A stretch of 64,000 bases of DNA, from NCBI GenBank assembly GCA_036280655.1, contig DASUQI010000020.1, positions 1 through 64,000 on the forward strand. The letters are read 5' to 3'. The stretch is from DASSJM01 sp036280655 (GTDB taxonomy: Bacteria > Actinomycetota > UBA4738 > HRBIN12). Under the pieces are notes generated by a model. The model was not told the DNA's origin. It searched no databases and saw only the letters and a program-made list of their open reading frames with translations. This document shows, piece by piece, positions 8,283-15,304 of the stretch (position 1 is the stretch's first letter; every line of letters starts with the position of its first letter). The position numbers and the translations under genes were made by a program.

Positions 8283-8873
8283 TCAGATGAAGAGCTGGAT
8301 CGCGCTCTCCTTCATCTCGAGCAGCGCGGTCGCGGCGCCGATCGGCTCCTCGAGCCCGTCGATCAAGTCCTCCTGCTTGACCCCCATGAGGTCCATGGTC
8401 ATCTGGCATGGGATCAGCCGGACGCCCATGTCCCTCGCGAGCTCGAGCAGCTCCGTCGGGTGCGGGGTCTTGTAGTCCTCGGCCACCTTGCCGAGCATCC
8501 ACGGCCCCATGCCGGCGAAGTTCAGACGCGAGAGCTTGGCCTTCTGTGTCGAGCCGGGGTTCATCTGGCCGAGCGCCTTCGTCATCCAGTCCTTGCCGGT
8601 CTTGCGGGCGCGCTCCGGCTTCACGAGCGGGAACAGCCCCCAGAACGTGAAGAACACGTTCACCTCCATGCCGGAGGCAGCGGCCGTGGTGGACAGGATC
8701 AGCGTCGGCCAGATCCGGTCGAGGTGGCCGTCCCAGGCGACGATCGTGATCTTGTTCTGCTTGTTGTAGCCGTTCTTGGCCTCCCGCTCGGCGAGCACGC
8801 GGTCGATCAGCTCCCTGATCGCGGCCTCGTCGAGCGCCTTCGTGCCTTCGACGGTCGGGGTAGTCTCGCTCAT
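8283..8873 (-). CDS. DsrE2-type DsrE/F family protein
   Basis: A 196-residue protein of the DsrE/DsrF/DsrH-like superfamily (DsrE2 subgroup). After a short helical N-terminus, ITIVAWDGHLDRIWPTLIL and the GMEVNVFFTFWGLFPLVK segment are typical; FAGMGPWMLGK and the single conserved Cys in RLIPCQMTMDLMG (about residue 157) mark the C-terminal half. Family members carry or transfer sulfane sulfur and often sit beside tusA, as here (5-bp gap). A GAGGAGG ribosome-binding site abuts ATG 8873. Two N-terminal membrane helices found in some DsrE2 proteins are absent. Confidence 0.75.
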   Translation of the reverse strand: MSETTPTVEGTKALDEAAIRELIDRVLAEREAKNGYNKQNKITIVAWDGHLDRIWPTLILSTTAAASGMEVNVFFTFWGLFPLVKPERARKTGKDWMTKALGQMNPGSTQKAKLSRLNFAGMGPWMLGKVAEDYKTPHPTELLELARDMGVRLIPCQMTMDLMGVKQEDLIDGLEEPIGAATALLEMKESAIQLFI

Positions 8874-8878
8874 CCTCC

Positions 8879-9109
8879 TCACGCCTTCCTGACGACGTAG
8901 CGGAAGACGCCCGAGTCCTCGCTCGCCTCGAGGAGCTCGTTGCCCGAGAGCTTGGCCCACGACGGCACGTCGGACTTCGAGCCGGGGTCGGTGGCCAGGA
9001 GCTCGAGCAGGTCGCCGGCGGCCGCGCCGCGAAGGGCCTTGTGCAGCGCGACGAGCGGGCCGGGGCATGACTGGCCTCGGGCGTCGACGGTGGCGGTGAT
9101 GACGTTCAA
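8879..9109 (-). CDS. tusA: TusA family sulfurtransferase
   Basis: A 76-residue TusA/SirA/YeeD-type protein. The hallmark RGQSCPGPL (Cys 15 is the persulfide carrier) precedes the first helix, followed by GDLLELLATDPGSKSDVPSW, typical of the two-layer alpha/beta fold. It hands sulfane sulfur between rhodanese- or DsrE-type partners. The start is TTG 9109, supported by AGGAGGT seven nt upstream; no in-frame ATG or GTG exists nearby. It is the first gene of a two-gene unit with the DsrE2 gene. No IscS, tRNA thiouridylase or CstR regulator is in view, so the role is left open. Confidence 0.8.
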   Translation of the reverse strand: MNVITATVDARGQSCPGPLVALHKALRGAAAGDLLELLATDPGSKSDVPSWAKLSGNELLEASEDSGVFRYVVRKA

Positions 9110-9494
9110 CGGTGGAACCTCCTAAGAGTCGATCCGGAAAGAGGGGAACGGGTGCCGCTCCGCGAGGCCTATCGGCCGTCGCCGGGCACCTGGGGACAGC
9201 AGCATCGGTCGGGGATCATGGCCCCCACGAGCCCGCGGCAGCGTGTCCGGATCATTGCAGGTGCAAATGCTACCCGCGGGGTGTGGAATCGGGCAAGCCG
9301 CTGGAAAGGCAACCCTTCAGGCTCGGGTTCGGGCCTTCCGAGGAACATCGTGTGCCCGTCCGCCCGCGCTCCCTCGGATCTGCCGACGTGCTCGTTCGAC
9401 GCGCCGACACGGCACGGGAGGACTCGTGCAACGGGGGCCCGGACCGGACTCGTTCGTGCACTGCGAGCGGTCGTCCTGGACTGATCGCTCGAGG
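9110..9494. other. Intergenic stretch without a supported gene
   Basis: About 385 bp. Several open frames cross it but none has a ribosome-binding site, a -10 element or recognisable protein sequence. It must hold the tusA promoter. A short inverted element ACCC-GCG-GGGT near 9275-9285 resembles CsoR/CstR-type operators, but it is too short to be convincing alone. Confidence 0.4.
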
Positions 9495-9884
9495 TCAGAC
9501 GCGGCCGCGACGGCCGGACGGCCACCACACGTAGACCACGGTCCCCTTCACGTGAGCGCGTCCGACGGCGCCGAACGCGCGGCTGTCGCTCGAGCCCACG
9601 CCCGCGTCGCCCTCGACCCAGTACTCGTCGGCGCGGAGCATCCGTCCGTCCGGGGCGGCGTCCCCGGGGACGGCGACGACCCGCTTCACGAGCTCGAATC
9701 CGGGACGTTCGGGATGCTCGACGACCACGATGTCTCCGGCGCGGACGGGCCGCACGACCGCGAGCGCCCAGACGCCGTGCTCGAGCGTCGGGAGCATCGA
9801 GTCGCCTCGGACCTCGACGCGGAACGGCCTCCAGCGCAACGCCGCGTACGCGACCGCCAGGCCGAACGCCGCGGCCGCCACCAA
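9495..9884 (-). CDS. sodX: Nickel superoxide dismutase maturation protease (S26 family)
   Basis: A small signal-peptidase-I-like protease: one N-terminal membrane helix, then RGDSMLPTLEHG with the catalytic Ser, and LVKRVVAVPGD with the catalytic Lys. Position next to sodN identifies it as the protease expected to remove the short NiSOD leader so that His1 and Cys2 can bind nickel. The start is uncertain. TTG 9884 (129 aa) leaves room for a divergent promoter; the frame continues to ATG 9947 (150 aa), which would overlap the sodN start codon on the other strand. The transmembrane helix is kept with either start. Confidence 0.75.
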   Translation of the reverse strand: MVAAAAFGLAVAYAALRWRPFRVEVRGDSMLPTLEHGVWALAVVRPVRAGDIVVVEHPERPGFELVKRVVAVPGDAAPDGRMLRADEYWVEGDAGVGSSDSRAFGAVGRAHVKGTVVYVWWPSGRRGRV

Positions 9885-9945
9885 TGCGGCGCGGTGGTAG
9901 CGTCGGAAGGTGGAAGGCGAGTCAACCGAAGGAGGGACCTGGCCC

Positions 9946-10362
9946 ATGCTCGAAGCTTTGCTCAGGCCGCGCCGCGTCGTCCACGCGCACTGCGATCTGC
10001 CGTGCGGGATCTACGACCCGGCGCAGGCGCGCATCGAAGCCGAGTCCGTGAAGGCGATCCAGGATCGGTACGCGAACGCCGAGAAGTTCAAGACCGCCGG
10101 GGAGAGCGTCGAGGACTACCGGACGCGAGCGCTCGCGATCAAGGAGCTGCGGGCCGACCTCGTCAAGGACCACCTGTGGGTGCTGTGGACCGACTACTTC
10201 AAGCCGGAGCACGTCGAGAAGTACCCGCAGCTGCACGAGCTCTTCTGGAACGCCACCAAGGAGGCGGGCGCGGCCAAGAAGTCCCAGGACCCCGGGCAGG
10301 GGCAGAAACTGCTCGACGCGATCGACGAGATCGCCAAGGTCTTCTGGGAGACGAAGGCCTAG
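9946..10362 (+). CDS. sodN: Superoxide dismutase [Ni]
   Basis: A 138-residue NiSOD precursor. After a 14-residue leader comes HCDLPCGIYDPAQARIEAES (residues 15-34): mature His1, Cys2 and Cys6 form the nickel hook and Tyr9 gates the site. The four-helix remainder (VEDYRTRALAIKE, WVLWTDYFKPEH, LHELFWNATKEAG) and length match Streptomyces SodN closely. Active as a cytosolic hexamer that converts superoxide to H2O2 and O2. GAAGGAGGG precedes ATG 9946. The maturation protease gene is divergent. In Streptomyces sodN is induced by nickel; no Nur gene is in this window. Confidence 0.95.
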   Translation: MLEALLRPRRVVHAHCDLPCGIYDPAQARIEAESVKAIQDRYANAEKFKTAGESVEDYRTRALAIKELRADLVKDHLWVLWTDYFKPEHVEKYPQLHELFWNATKEAGAAKKSQDPGQGQKLLDAIDEIAKVFWETKA

Positions 10363-10379
10363 CTCGCGCCTTCCGGTCC

Positions 10380-10407
10380 GAAGGGCGGGGCTCCGGCTCC
10401 GCCCTTC
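10380..10407. terminator. Hairpin terminator after sodN
   Basis: GAAGGGCGG (10380-10388) pairs with CCGCCCTTC (10399-10407), 18 bp after the sodN stop; a T-rich stretch follows. Confidence 0.6.
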
Positions 10408-10425
10408 TCGCTCGTTCTGGCTTCC

Positions 10426-10431
10426 TACACT
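10426..10431 (+). promoter_or_regulatory. -10 element (TACACT) before the YchF-like gene
   Basis: TACACT is 7 nt before GTG 10439 without a ribosome-binding site; leaderless arrangement. Confidence 0.45.
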
Positions 10432-10438
10432 CTGCGCC

Positions 10439-11413
10439 GTGAAGGACATCGGGCTCGTCGGCCTCGCGGTCAGCGGCCGTTCGACGCTGTTCACGGCGCT
10501 GACCCGCACCGGCTCGCACGGGGGGCAGGCGAACCATGCCGTCGTGCCGGTCCCCGACCCGAGGCTCGGGGTCCTCACCGAGCTCGAGCGCTCACGGAAG
10601 ACCGTGCACGCGCAGGTCGGGTTCGTCGACGTGCCGGGGGGAACCTCGTCGGCGCAGGGCCTCGCGCGGCTCCGGGAGACCGACGCGCTCGCGATCGTCG
10701 TCCGGTGCTTCGGCGCCGAAGCGAAGCCCGCGGCGGACCTGGCCGAGGTCCGCGCCGACCTGCTCCTCGCGGATCAGGCCGTGATCGAGCCGGCGCTCGA
10801 GAAGGCGAGGAAGCGCTCGCGCGGCAAGCCGTCGGGAGAGGTCGAAGCGCTCGAGGCGGCGAACGAGCTCCTCGCGGCGGAGCAGCCCCTCTCCGAGGGC
10901 GGGCTCGCCGACGAAGCCGTGCGCGAGCTGAAGGCGATCGCGCCGCTCACGCTGAAGCCCTCGGTCATCGTCGCGAACCTCGAGGAGGGCTCGGAGGTAC
11001 CAAGCGAGCTTCCCGGCGCGACCGGCGTGTACGCCTCGATCGAGGCCGAAACCGCGGAGATGGATCCCGAAGAGGCGCGGGCGCTGCTCGACGAGTTCGG
11101 CGTCCACAGGCCCGGGCTCGAGTCGGTGATCGCCGCGTCGTACGGGGCGATCGACCTCATCACGTTCCTCACGACTGGCGAGGACGAGTCGAGAGCCTGG
11201 GAGGTCCGGCGCGGCGCGAAGGCGCCCGAGGCGGCCGGGGTGATCCACACCGATCTCGAGCGCGGGTTCATCCGCGCGGAGGTGATCTCGTACGACGACC
11301 TCGTGGCCGCAGGATCGATGGACGCCGCCAAGCAGCAGGGGAAGGTCCGGGTCGAGGGCAAGGAGTACGAGGTCCGCGAGGGCGACGTGCTCCACGTCCG
11401 CTTCGCGGTCTGA
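10439..11413 (+). CDS. YchF/OLA1-like P-loop protein with TGS domain
   Basis: A 324-residue protein of the YchF/OLA1 group (TRAFAC class, ATP-preferring; ribosome and redox linked). The order P-loop domain, coiled helical insert (about 95-170, EVRADLLLADQAVIE), and C-terminal TGS/DUF933 domain (HTDLERGFIRAEVISYDDL to VREGDVLHVRFAV) is that of YchF. Departures: the P-loop reads GLAVSGRS, with Arg for the invariant Lys; the G3-like motif is DVPGG; the insert is shortened (324 versus about 360 residues). Nucleotide binding may therefore be weak or lost. The GTG has TACACT 7 nt upstream. Confidence 0.75.
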   Translation: MKDIGLVGLAVSGRSTLFTALTRTGSHGGQANHAVVPVPDPRLGVLTELERSRKTVHAQVGFVDVPGGTSSAQGLARLRETDALAIVVRCFGAEAKPAADLAEVRADLLLADQAVIEPALEKARKRSRGKPSGEVEALEAANELLAAEQPLSEGGLADEAVRELKAIAPLTLKPSVIVANLEEGSEVPSELPGATGVYASIEAETAEMDPEEARALLDEFGVHRPGLESVIAASYGAIDLITFLTTGEDESRAWEVRRGAKAPEAAGVIHTDLERGFIRAEVISYDDLVAAGSMDAAKQQGKVRVEGKEYEVREGDVLHVRFAV

Positions 11414-11479
11414 GTCATCCGCCCTGTTTCGGTCTAGCCCAACACCAGGTATCACTGGCGAGAGCGGGCGATGAATCTG

Positions 11480-11485
11480 TAGACT
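11480..11485 (+). promoter_or_regulatory. -10 element (TAGACT) of the mod operon
   Basis: TAGACT is 7 nt before the first GTG of the operon (11493); no ribosome-binding site, so the operon transcript is probably leaderless. Confidence 0.5.
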
Positions 11486-11492
11486 CCGTCCC

Positions 11493-11879
11493 GTGGCCGG
11501 CGACTATCGGATCGGCGAGGCGGCCGAGATACTCGGCGTGCGGGTCGAGACGCTCCGGCGATGGGAGCGCGACGGCAAGCTCCGCACCACCCGGACGTCC
11601 GGCGGGCAGCGTCTCGTCTCGGCGCCCGAGGTCGCGCGCCTGCTCGCCCAGCGCGACCGGCCCCGGGTGACCGCGGGAAGCGTCCGGAACCGGTTCCCCG
11701 GGGTCGTCACCGAGATCAAGCGCGACACGCTCGCCGCGACCGTCGAGCTCCTCTCGGGATCGAACCGCATCCTCGCCTTCGTGACCCGGGAGGCGGTGGA
11801 CGAGATGGGGCTCGAGCCCGGGATGCGCGCCGTGGCGACCGTGAAGGCCACCAACGTCATGTTGGAGATGGACGAGTGA
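11493..11879 (+). CDS. MerR-type HTH plus TOBE molybdate-responsive regulator
   Basis: A 128-residue protein. Residues 5-55 form a MerR/HTH_17 excisionase-like DNA-binding domain (YRIGEAAEILGVRVETLRRW, then GGQRLVSAPEV). Residues 62-127 are one TOBE/Mop domain (NRFPGVVTEIKRD, AATVELLSG, VTREAVDEMGLEPGM), which binds molybdate or tungstate. It heads the modABC genes and overlaps modA by 4 bp, so it probably senses intracellular molybdate for this operon. It could alternatively be a molybdopterin-class storage adaptor, but the DNA-binding domain argues for regulation. Confidence 0.75.
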   Translation: MAGDYRIGEAAEILGVRVETLRRWERDGKLRTTRTSGGQRLVSAPEVARLLAQRDRPRVTAGSVRNRFPGVVTEIKRDTLAATVELLSGSNRILAFVTREAVDEMGLEPGMRAVATVKATNVMLEMDE

Positions 11880-12643
11880 GGAGGATCGCGTTCGTCGCGG
11901 CGCTCGCGATGGTCCTCGCCGCCTGCGGGGTCTCCGGAAACGCCGAGGGACCGCCGGAGGCCGGGCTCACGGTCTCGGGGGCGGCGTCGCTCACCGACGC
12001 GTTCGGAGAGATCGGCGCAGCCTTCGAGGAGGAGAACCCCGGCGTGACCTTGACGTTCAACTTCGGCCCGTCGGACGGCCTCGCCACGCAGATCAACGAA
12101 GGCGCGCCGGTCGACGTGTTCGCGTCCGCGAGCCCCACCTGGATGGACGCGGTGCAGGACGAGGGGCCGGGCGTCTCCGGCCGGGCGGACTTCGCCAAGA
12201 ACCGGCTCGCGATCATCGTCCCGAGCGACAACCCGGCCGGGATCGAGGGGATCGACGACCTCGCCGAGGACGACATCGCGCTCGTGATCGCGGCCGAGGG
12301 CGTCCCCGCCGGCGACTACGCGCGGGAGATCTTCGCGAACGCGGGGATCGCCGACGCCGCGATGGCCAACGTCGTCTCGAACGCCGAGGACGTCCGGACC
12401 GTGGTGACGGCCGTCGCCTCGGGCGACGCCGACGCCGGGATCGTCTACGTCACCGACGTGACGAGCGACGTCGCCGACCCGGTCAGGTCGATCGAGATCC
12501 CCGACGAGATCAACGTGATCGCCACGTACCCGATCGCCGTCGTGAGCGGTTCGGAGGAGGCCGACCTCGCGCAGCGCTTCGTCGACTACGTCCTCGGCCC
12601 GGGGCAAGAGGTCCTCGCCGAGCACGGGTTCCTCCCCGCCTAG
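11876..12643 (+). CDS. modA: Molybdate ABC transporter substrate-binding lipoprotein
   Basis: A 255-residue periplasmic-binding-protein-type lipoprotein: basic start, hydrophobic helix and lipobox LAAC (Cys 17). The mature part has ModA signatures: LTVSGAASLTDAFGEI, FNFGPSDGLATQINEGAPVDVFASAS (anion-binding Ser residues), ADFAKNRLAIIVPSDNP and GDADAGIVYVTDV. It captures molybdate or tungstate outside the membrane and delivers it to ModB/ModC. GTG 11876 overlaps the regulator stop. Confidence 0.9.
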   Translation: MRRIAFVAALAMVLAACGVSGNAEGPPEAGLTVSGAASLTDAFGEIGAAFEEENPGVTLTFNFGPSDGLATQINEGAPVDVFASASPTWMDAVQDEGPGVSGRADFAKNRLAIIVPSDNPAGIEGIDDLAEDDIALVIAAEGVPAGDYAREIFANAGIADAAMANVVSNAEDVRTVVTAVASGDADAGIVYVTDVTSDVADPVRSIEIPDEINVIATYPIAVVSGSEEADLAQRFVDYVLGPGQEVLAEHGFLPA

Positions 12644-12833
12644 CGGACGCGGGACCCCGGTCGCGTTCGTCGTCCTCGCGACGGCGGGCGTCCTGCTCGT
12701 CGCGCTCCCGCTGGCGGGCCTGTTCGTCCGGACCCCGTGGTCCCGGATCGGCGAGCTCCTGACGAGCGAGACGGTCACGACCGCGCTCCGCCTCTCGCTC
12801 GTCGTCGCGACCGCCGCGGCGGCGATCTCGTTC

Positions 12834-13418
12834 GTGACCGGCTTCCCGCTCGCGTGGATGCTCGTCCGGGGCTCGTTCCGCGGCAAGACGATCATCAGGG
12901 CCGCGGTCGTGCTCCCGCTCGTCATGCCCCCGGTCGTGGCCGGCGTCGGGTTGATCGCGGCGTTCGGCCGACGCGGGATCGCGGGCTCGTGGCTGTATGA
13001 GTGGTTCGGCTGGCAGATCACGTTCACGACCGGGGCCGCCGTGCTCGCGGCGACGTTCGTCTCGTTCCCGCTCGCGGTCCTCGCGCTCGAGGCCGGGCTG
13101 CGCGGGCTCGACGAACGGCTCGAGGACGCCGCGTCCACGCTCGGGGCGTGCCGCTGGTACGTCCTTCGTCGCGTGACGCTGCCCCTCATGGCGCCCCAGA
13201 TCGCGGCGGCGCTCGTGCTGTCGTGGGCGAGGGCGCTCGGCGAGTTCGGCGCCACGATCACGTTCGCGGGGAACCTGCAGGGGCGCACCCAAACGCTTCC
13301 GCTCGCCGTGTTCGAACGCCTCCAGACCGACCCCGAGGCGGCCTTCGCGGTCTCGATGCTCCTCATCGCGATCGCGTTCGCGGTGATCGTCGGCCTGCGC
13401 GGGAGGTTCCTCCGATGA
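12834..13418 (+). CDS. modB: Molybdate ABC transporter permease (start codon unresolved)
   Basis: ModB permease. GAFGRRGI-like loop, the EAA loop ASTLGACRWYVLRRVTLPLMAPQI, and WARALGEFGATITFAGNLQG-RTQTLPLAVF are diagnostic. The coordinates use the first canonical codon (GTG 12834), but the same frame upstream, from about 12648, encodes the expected first helices (VAFVVLATAGVLLVALPLAG, then LFVRTPWSRIGELL). No ATG, GTG or TTG exists in that frame between the TGA at 12543 and 12834. So the true protein is probably about 256 residues with a non-canonical start, or there is an indel in the sequence. ATG of modC overlaps the stop. Confidence 0.8.
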   Translation: MTGFPLAWMLVRGSFRGKTIIRAAVVLPLVMPPVVAGVGLIAAFGRRGIAGSWLYEWFGWQITFTTGAAVLAATFVSFPLAVLALEAGLRGLDERLEDAASTLGACRWYVLRRVTLPLMAPQIAAALVLSWARALGEFGATITFAGNLQGRTQTLPLAVFERLQTDPEAAFAVSMLLIAIAFAVIVGLRGRFLR

Positions 13419-14488
13419 GCCTGTCGGTGGACGCCACCGTTCGGCGCGGCACGTTCGCGGTAGAGGCGGCCTTCGAGGCCGAGCCCGGCGAGACCGTCGC
13501 CCTCCTCGGGCCGAACGGGTCCGGCAAGTCCACGCTCGTCTCCTCGCTCGCCGGCCTGCTGCCGCTCGAGCGCGGTCGGGTCGAGCTCGACGGCGACGTC
13601 CTCGACGACCCCTCGGGCGGGGTCGCGCCCGAGGACCGGCCCGTCGGCGTCGTGTTCCAGGACCTGCTCCTGTTCCCGCATCTGTCGGGGCTCGAGAACG
13701 TCGCGTTCCCGCTCCGGGCCCGCGGCACGGGAGCGGCCGAGGCGCGGGACCGGGCCGGCCGCCTGCTCGAACGGTTCGGGATCGGCCACCGGGCGGACGC
13801 GCGACCGCGCGACCTCTCGGGCGGCGAGGCGCAGCGCGTCGCCCTCGCCCGCGCCCTCGTCGCCGAGCCGAGGCTGCTCCTACTCGACGAGCCGCTCAGC
13901 GGCCTCGACGTCGCGACCCGCGTGGAGGCGCGCGACCTCGTTCGAGACGAGCTCTCCCGGTTCGCGGGCGTTCGACTCCTCGTGACGCACGACCCGGTCG
14001 AGGCCTCGATGCTGGCCGACCGGCTCGTGATCCTGGAGGACGGCGCCGTGACCCAGATCGGCGCGCCCGAGGAGGTCCGGCGCGGCCCTCGCACCCGCTA
14101 CGCGGCCGAGCTCGTCGGGGTGAACGCGGTGCGCGGACGTCTCGAACGGATCGAGGGGGGCGCGGGCAGGCTCGTCGCGAGCGGGGGCGACGGCGAGCTC
14201 GTCGTCCCGTGGCCCGACTGGTACTCGGAGGGCGAGGTCGTGGGCATCGTCAGGCCGGTCGACGTGACCCTGTGGCGGGAGCGGCCCGACGGATCGGCGC
14301 GGAACGTGCTCCGCGGCACCGTGACTTCAGTGGCGATCGAGGCCGACCGCGCCCGGGTCCGGGTGGGCTCCTCGCCGCCGCTGTTCGCCGAGCTCACCGT
14401 GGGATCGCTCGCGCGTCTCGGCCTGCGTCCGGGGAGCGAGGTCTGGGCCTCCGTGAAGGCGGTGGAGATCGAGGTCCTCGCCACCTGA
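13415..14488 (+). CDS. modC: Molybdate ABC transporter ATP-binding protein
   Basis: A 357-residue ATPase. Walker A is GPNGSGKST (about residues 33-41), the Q-loop GVVFQDLLLFPHLS, the signature LSGGEAQRVALARAL, Walker B LLLLDEPLSGLD and the H-loop VTHD. The C-terminal 120 residues contain a TOBE-type regulatory domain (VLRGTVTSVAIEADRARVRV to LRPGSEVWASVKAVEIEV), typical of ModC, which gives feedback by molybdate. ATG 13415 overlaps the modB stop (ATGA), completing a regulator-A-B-C operon. Confidence 0.9.
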   Translation: MSLSVDATVRRGTFAVEAAFEAEPGETVALLGPNGSGKSTLVSSLAGLLPLERGRVELDGDVLDDPSGGVAPEDRPVGVVFQDLLLFPHLSGLENVAFPLRARGTGAAEARDRAGRLLERFGIGHRADARPRDLSGGEAQRVALARALVAEPRLLLLDEPLSGLDVATRVEARDLVRDELSRFAGVRLLVTHDPVEASMLADRLVILEDGAVTQIGAPEEVRRGPRTRYAAELVGVNAVRGRLERIEGGAGRLVASGGDGELVVPWPDWYSEGEVVGIVRPVDVTLWRERPDGSARNVLRGTVTSVAIEADRARVRVGSSPPLFAELTVGSLARLGLRPGSEVWASVKAVEIEVLAT

Positions 14489-14526
14489 GCATCACTCCGC
14501 ACCCCACCCCGTATCCTGGGGAACCC

Positions 14527-15297
14527 ATGGCCGAGACCACCCGCGCCCAGCAGCCGGCGCCCGGAGAACCCGACGACGACGCACCGGACCGCCCGCTCGA
14601 CACCGCGGAGCGGGGTTCGGACGCGACCGGCGACGGGGCCGGCGAGGGGGCCGGGGGCGAGCCCGGGGGCCCGGAGCGCCGGCGCGAGCCCGAGCGCGAG
14701 GAGCATCGCTGGCGCTTCGTCGGCTCGACGCCGTTCCTGATCCTCGTCGCGCTCGGCGTCGCGATCCTCGTGAAGTCGTTCGTGATCCAGGCCTTCTACA
14801 TCCCCTCGGAGTCGATGGTCCCCACGCTCGAGGTGGGCGACCGCGTCTTCGTGAACAAGTTCCTGTTCGACGAGGGGGACATCCACCGGGGCGACGTGAT
14901 CGTGTTCGAGAACCCGAACCAGGAGGCGCTGCCCGACCGAGGCGCGATCGGCGGCTTCCTCCACTGGCTCGGCGAGGGCATCGGGTTCGCGCAGCCGGAG
15001 AACGAGGACTTCATCAAGCGGGTGATCGCACTGCCCGGCGAGACGATCGAGATCCGCGACAAGGTCGTCTACATCGACGGCGAGCCGCTCGACGAGCCGT
15101 ACCTCACGCGGGCGGCGAAGAGCGCGATGTCGGATTTCCCCCTCAAGGAGGTCCCCCAGGGCGAGCTCTTCGTGATGGGGGACAACCGCGGCAACTCGGC
15201 CGACAGCCGGTACGGCCTGGGAACCGTGCCGGTCGACAAGGTGATCGGCAAGGCGTTCGTCGTGATCTGGCCGCCGTCGCACCTCGGCGGCGTCTAG
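14527..15297 (+). CDS. lepB: Signal peptidase I
   Basis: A 256-residue S26 protease. A long acidic/disordered cytosolic N-terminus (about 65 residues, rich in Gly, Asp, Glu, Arg) precedes one membrane helix (FLILVALGVAILVKSFVI). Box B YIPSESMVPTL has the catalytic Ser, box D FIKRVIALPGE the catalytic Lys, and box E MGDNRGNSADSRYG is intact. It cleaves Sec and Tat signal peptides at the outer face. TATCCT lies 9 nt before ATG 14527; no ribosome-binding site is seen. Distinct from the SodX-type protease at 9.5 kb. Confidence 0.9.
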   Translation: MAETTRAQQPAPGEPDDDAPDRPLDTAERGSDATGDGAGEGAGGEPGGPERRREPEREEHRWRFVGSTPFLILVALGVAILVKSFVIQAFYIPSESMVPTLEVGDRVFVNKFLFDEGDIHRGDVIVFENPNQEALPDRGAIGGFLHWLGEGIGFAQPENEDFIKRVIALPGETIEIRDKVVYIDGEPLDEPYLTRAAKSAMSDFPLKEVPQGELFVMGDNRGNSADSRYGLGTVPVDKVIGKAFVVIWPPSHLGGV

Positions 15298-15304
15298 CGC
15301 GCGC

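Noticed and set aside
9112..9534. Overlapping frames of 110-140 residues on both strands
   Set aside because: No ribosome-binding site, -10 element or recognisable protein sequence; treated as intergenic.
11504..13789. 761-residue minus-strand open frame
   Set aside because: Antisense to the mod operon, whose four genes show clear domains and overlapping starts.
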